Assembly: GCA_016711805.1 (NCBI GenBank)
Contig: JADJSH010000037.1
Location: 186,001-250,000 of the forward strand
Direction of reading: 5' to 3'
DNA: 64,000 nucleotides
DNA from: Bacteroidota bacterium
GTDB lineage: Bacteria; Bacteroidota; Bacteroidia; B-17B0; Aurantibacillaceae
Each line of letters starts with the position of its first letter. Positions within the stretch are counted from its first letter, which is position 1. Below the pieces are notes generated by a model. It was not told the origin of the DNA and searched no databases. It worked only from the letters and a program-made list of their open reading frames with translations. Both the position numbers and the translations under genes were made by a program. Shown here in pieces: positions 62,707-64,000 of this stretch.

Positions 62707-64000
62707 CTAAAAACCTTCTGTTTCAGGTTGACGGTATTTCCAAACTCTCTGTAAAAAACTAATTTCTTTTGGGAACGAATAGAAACTGCTTTTATATCTC
62801 CAACTACTGATCGTTTTTAGAATAATTTTTTTAGGAGCAGTTAAACGTATATCCGAATTAGAAGGATAATAACCATTTAATACAGTTTCAAACTGTTTAA
62901 TCTTATCAATCATGTACGGCTTTAGCCATGGCGTTAATGGATTTTTTCGCAAATCGAAGTTTTCCCACGCTGGGCTTATCCAATCTTCCAATCTTTCAGG
63001 AAATTTAAAACCACTATCTAACACCTGTTTATACATATCAGAGCCTTCTGTAGGCACTGGACTATACGTATAAATGATAATTTCAGTTTTCGGATTAATT
63101 GCTTTTACTTTTTTAATAAAAGCAATGTCCTCATCAATTTGTTTATTTACTTGTTCTTCAGTATCACCAGGGATTCCTAATACGAAAGAATACTCAGGAA
63201 TGATATCGAATTTTCTTAGCCGTTCGGCAAACTCTAAAATTTGTTTTCCTGTTTGGGTTCCGCCTTTGTCCATTTTTTTTAAAACTTCGTCATTACCTGT
63301 CTCAGCTCCAAAAAATATCATCTTGCATCCCGATTTTCTGATAGCAGCTAACGATTCATCTTTGTATTTATCCATGGTATCAATACGAGCCTCTCCCCAC
63401 CAAACCATGTTTTCTTTTTCAATGAGTTTAGCAAATTCAACGGTTCGTTTTTCTGATACAAAAAAATTATTGTCATGAAACTCAATAGAATCTGCTTGAT
63501 AAGTATCTTTTAATAATTTCACATCATTGTAAATTCCTTGTGCTGATTTACCTTTCCAACGCGCATTATAAATAGGAACCACTGCGCAAAATGAACATGT
63601 AAACGGACAACCAAAACTACTATGATAGGCAATGGTTTTTTTTCCAAGATAAGTTTTAGGAAGTAATTTTTGAAAAGGATAAAAATTATTTAGTTTATGA
63701 TAAGGCAATGCAGGTAACTTATCCAAATCCAATAATTCTTCCTTGGCTGTTTTAAAAATTTGTTCGTCTTTTTTGTATATCAAATTCTTAATCCCATCAA
63801 CCTGTAAATTATTTTCGATAGCGTTTATTAATTGCGGGAAAGTATTATCACCAGGGCCGTTCACTATATAATCTACATAACCCGAATCTAAATTTACTTT
63901 ATATTGGTTAGATGCGAAGTATCCACCGAAAATAATTTTAATATGAGAATAGCTCGCTCTAATTTTTTTTGTAAAAGGTATTGCTTGCTTTAATTGAGGG
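62707..64000 (-). CDS. B12-binding-type radical SAM enzyme 3, 5' end cut by window edge
   Basis: The frame is open to the right edge, with 430 complete codons visible. The internal GTG at 63864 is not the start, because the B12-binding-type domain continues upstream (IFGGYFASNQYKVNL, DYIVNGPGDNTF). The radical SAM motif is SSFGCPFTCSFC with CxxxCxxC, followed by FFGAETGNDEVLKKMDKGG and FVLGIPGDTEEQVNKQ. It differs from enzymes 1 and 2 in the signature, so it is a more distant paralogue. It is the most upstream cluster gene visible and further genes may lie beyond the window. Confidence 0.88.
   Translation of the reverse strand, partial: PQLKQAIPFTKKIRASYSHIKIIFGGYFASNQYKVNLDSGYVDYIVNGPGDNTFPQLINAIENNLQVDGIKNLIYKKDEQIFKTAKEELLDLDKLPALPYHKLNNFYPFQKLLPKTYLGKKTIAYHSSFGCPFTCSFCAVVPIYNARWKGKSAQGIYNDVKLLKDTYQADSIEFHDNNFFVSEKRTVEFAKLIEKENMVWWGEARIDTMDKYKDESLAAIRKSGCKMIFFGAETGNDEVLKKMDKGGTQTGKQILEFAERLRKFDIIPEYSFVLGIPGDTEEQVNKQIDEDIAFIKKVKAINPKTEIIIYTYSPVPTEGSDMYKQVLDSGFKFPERLEDWISPAWENFDLRKNPLTPWLKPYMIDKIKQFETVLNGYYPSNSDIRLTAPKKIILKTISSWRYKSSFYSFPKEISFLQRVWKYRQPETEGF

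Noticed and set aside
1..64000. tRNA or rRNA genes in the spacers
   Set aside because: I looked over the gene-free spacers for cloverleaf-like sequence with a CCA-type acceptor and found none; the only RNA gene supported is the SRP RNA.

Overview
The window is a contiguous piece of an AT-rich chromosome from a member of the Bacteroidota, most likely an aerobic gliding or type IX secretion (T9SS) lineage of the Flavobacteriia/Chitinophagia kind. Evidence seen here: T9SS substrates with both C-terminal sorting-domain types, a giant SprB-like adhesin directly followed by a SprF/PorP partner, a GldH lipoprotein next to a RicT (PSP1) gene, a fused alpha/beta branched-chain 2-oxoacid dehydrogenase E1, a carbamoyl-phosphate synthase large subunit without its C-terminal allosteric domain, an hpt-adk-obg block, a Bacteroidota-type small SRP RNA, and -7 boxes of the TAnnTTTG type rather than E. 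coli -10 boxes. I see no tRNA, rRNA, CRISPR array, phage or transposase.

Layout. 1-4.5 kb: 2-oxoacid dehydrogenase E1 (cut by the left edge), a Cys/Met-metabolism PLP enzyme, a small conserved protein and tyrS. 4.5-11.5 kb: a long imperfect palindrome, an alpha/beta hydrolase, an LD-carboxypeptidase coupled to an HNH-type protein with a lysine-rich tail, metG (frameshifted), small exported proteins and a phosphatidylserine decarboxylase. 11.5-26.5 kb: sprF and a 14-kb sprB-like gene, interrupted by one extra base. 26.5-33.5 kb: a Nudix hydrolase, then a minus-strand operon ccmB-ccmC-ccmD-ccmE-VOC-ccmF-DUF2520-kdsC. 33.5-40.3 kb: a second T9SS substrate, glutathione peroxidase, SDR, ricT and gldH. 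40.3-46.4 kb: an accessory zone with two small exported proteins separated by a structured attC-like spacer, a decayed metal-related locus (MbnP remnant, CxxCG outer-membrane-type protein, Cys-rich exported protein) and a BNR-repeat T9SS substrate. 46.4-57.4 kb: housekeeping genes (obg, adk with an unusual lysine-rich tail, hpt, thioesterase, MATE pump, GT2 glycosyltransferase, SRP RNA, carB).

57.4-64 kb (running off the right edge) is the most intriguing part: a tightly packed minus-strand operon of three B12-binding-type radical SAM enzymes, two SAM-dependent methyltransferases and a nucleotidyltransferase-fold protein. It looks like a dedicated biosynthetic or modification pathway whose product I cannot name.

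Quality caveat. Four genes (metG, sprB, one radical SAM gene and one methyltransferase) are each broken by a single-base indel, three of them in A/T homopolymers. The reading frames continue perfectly on both sides. I read these mainly as likely consensus errors, and I annotate these genes over their full corrected extent with the break stated.
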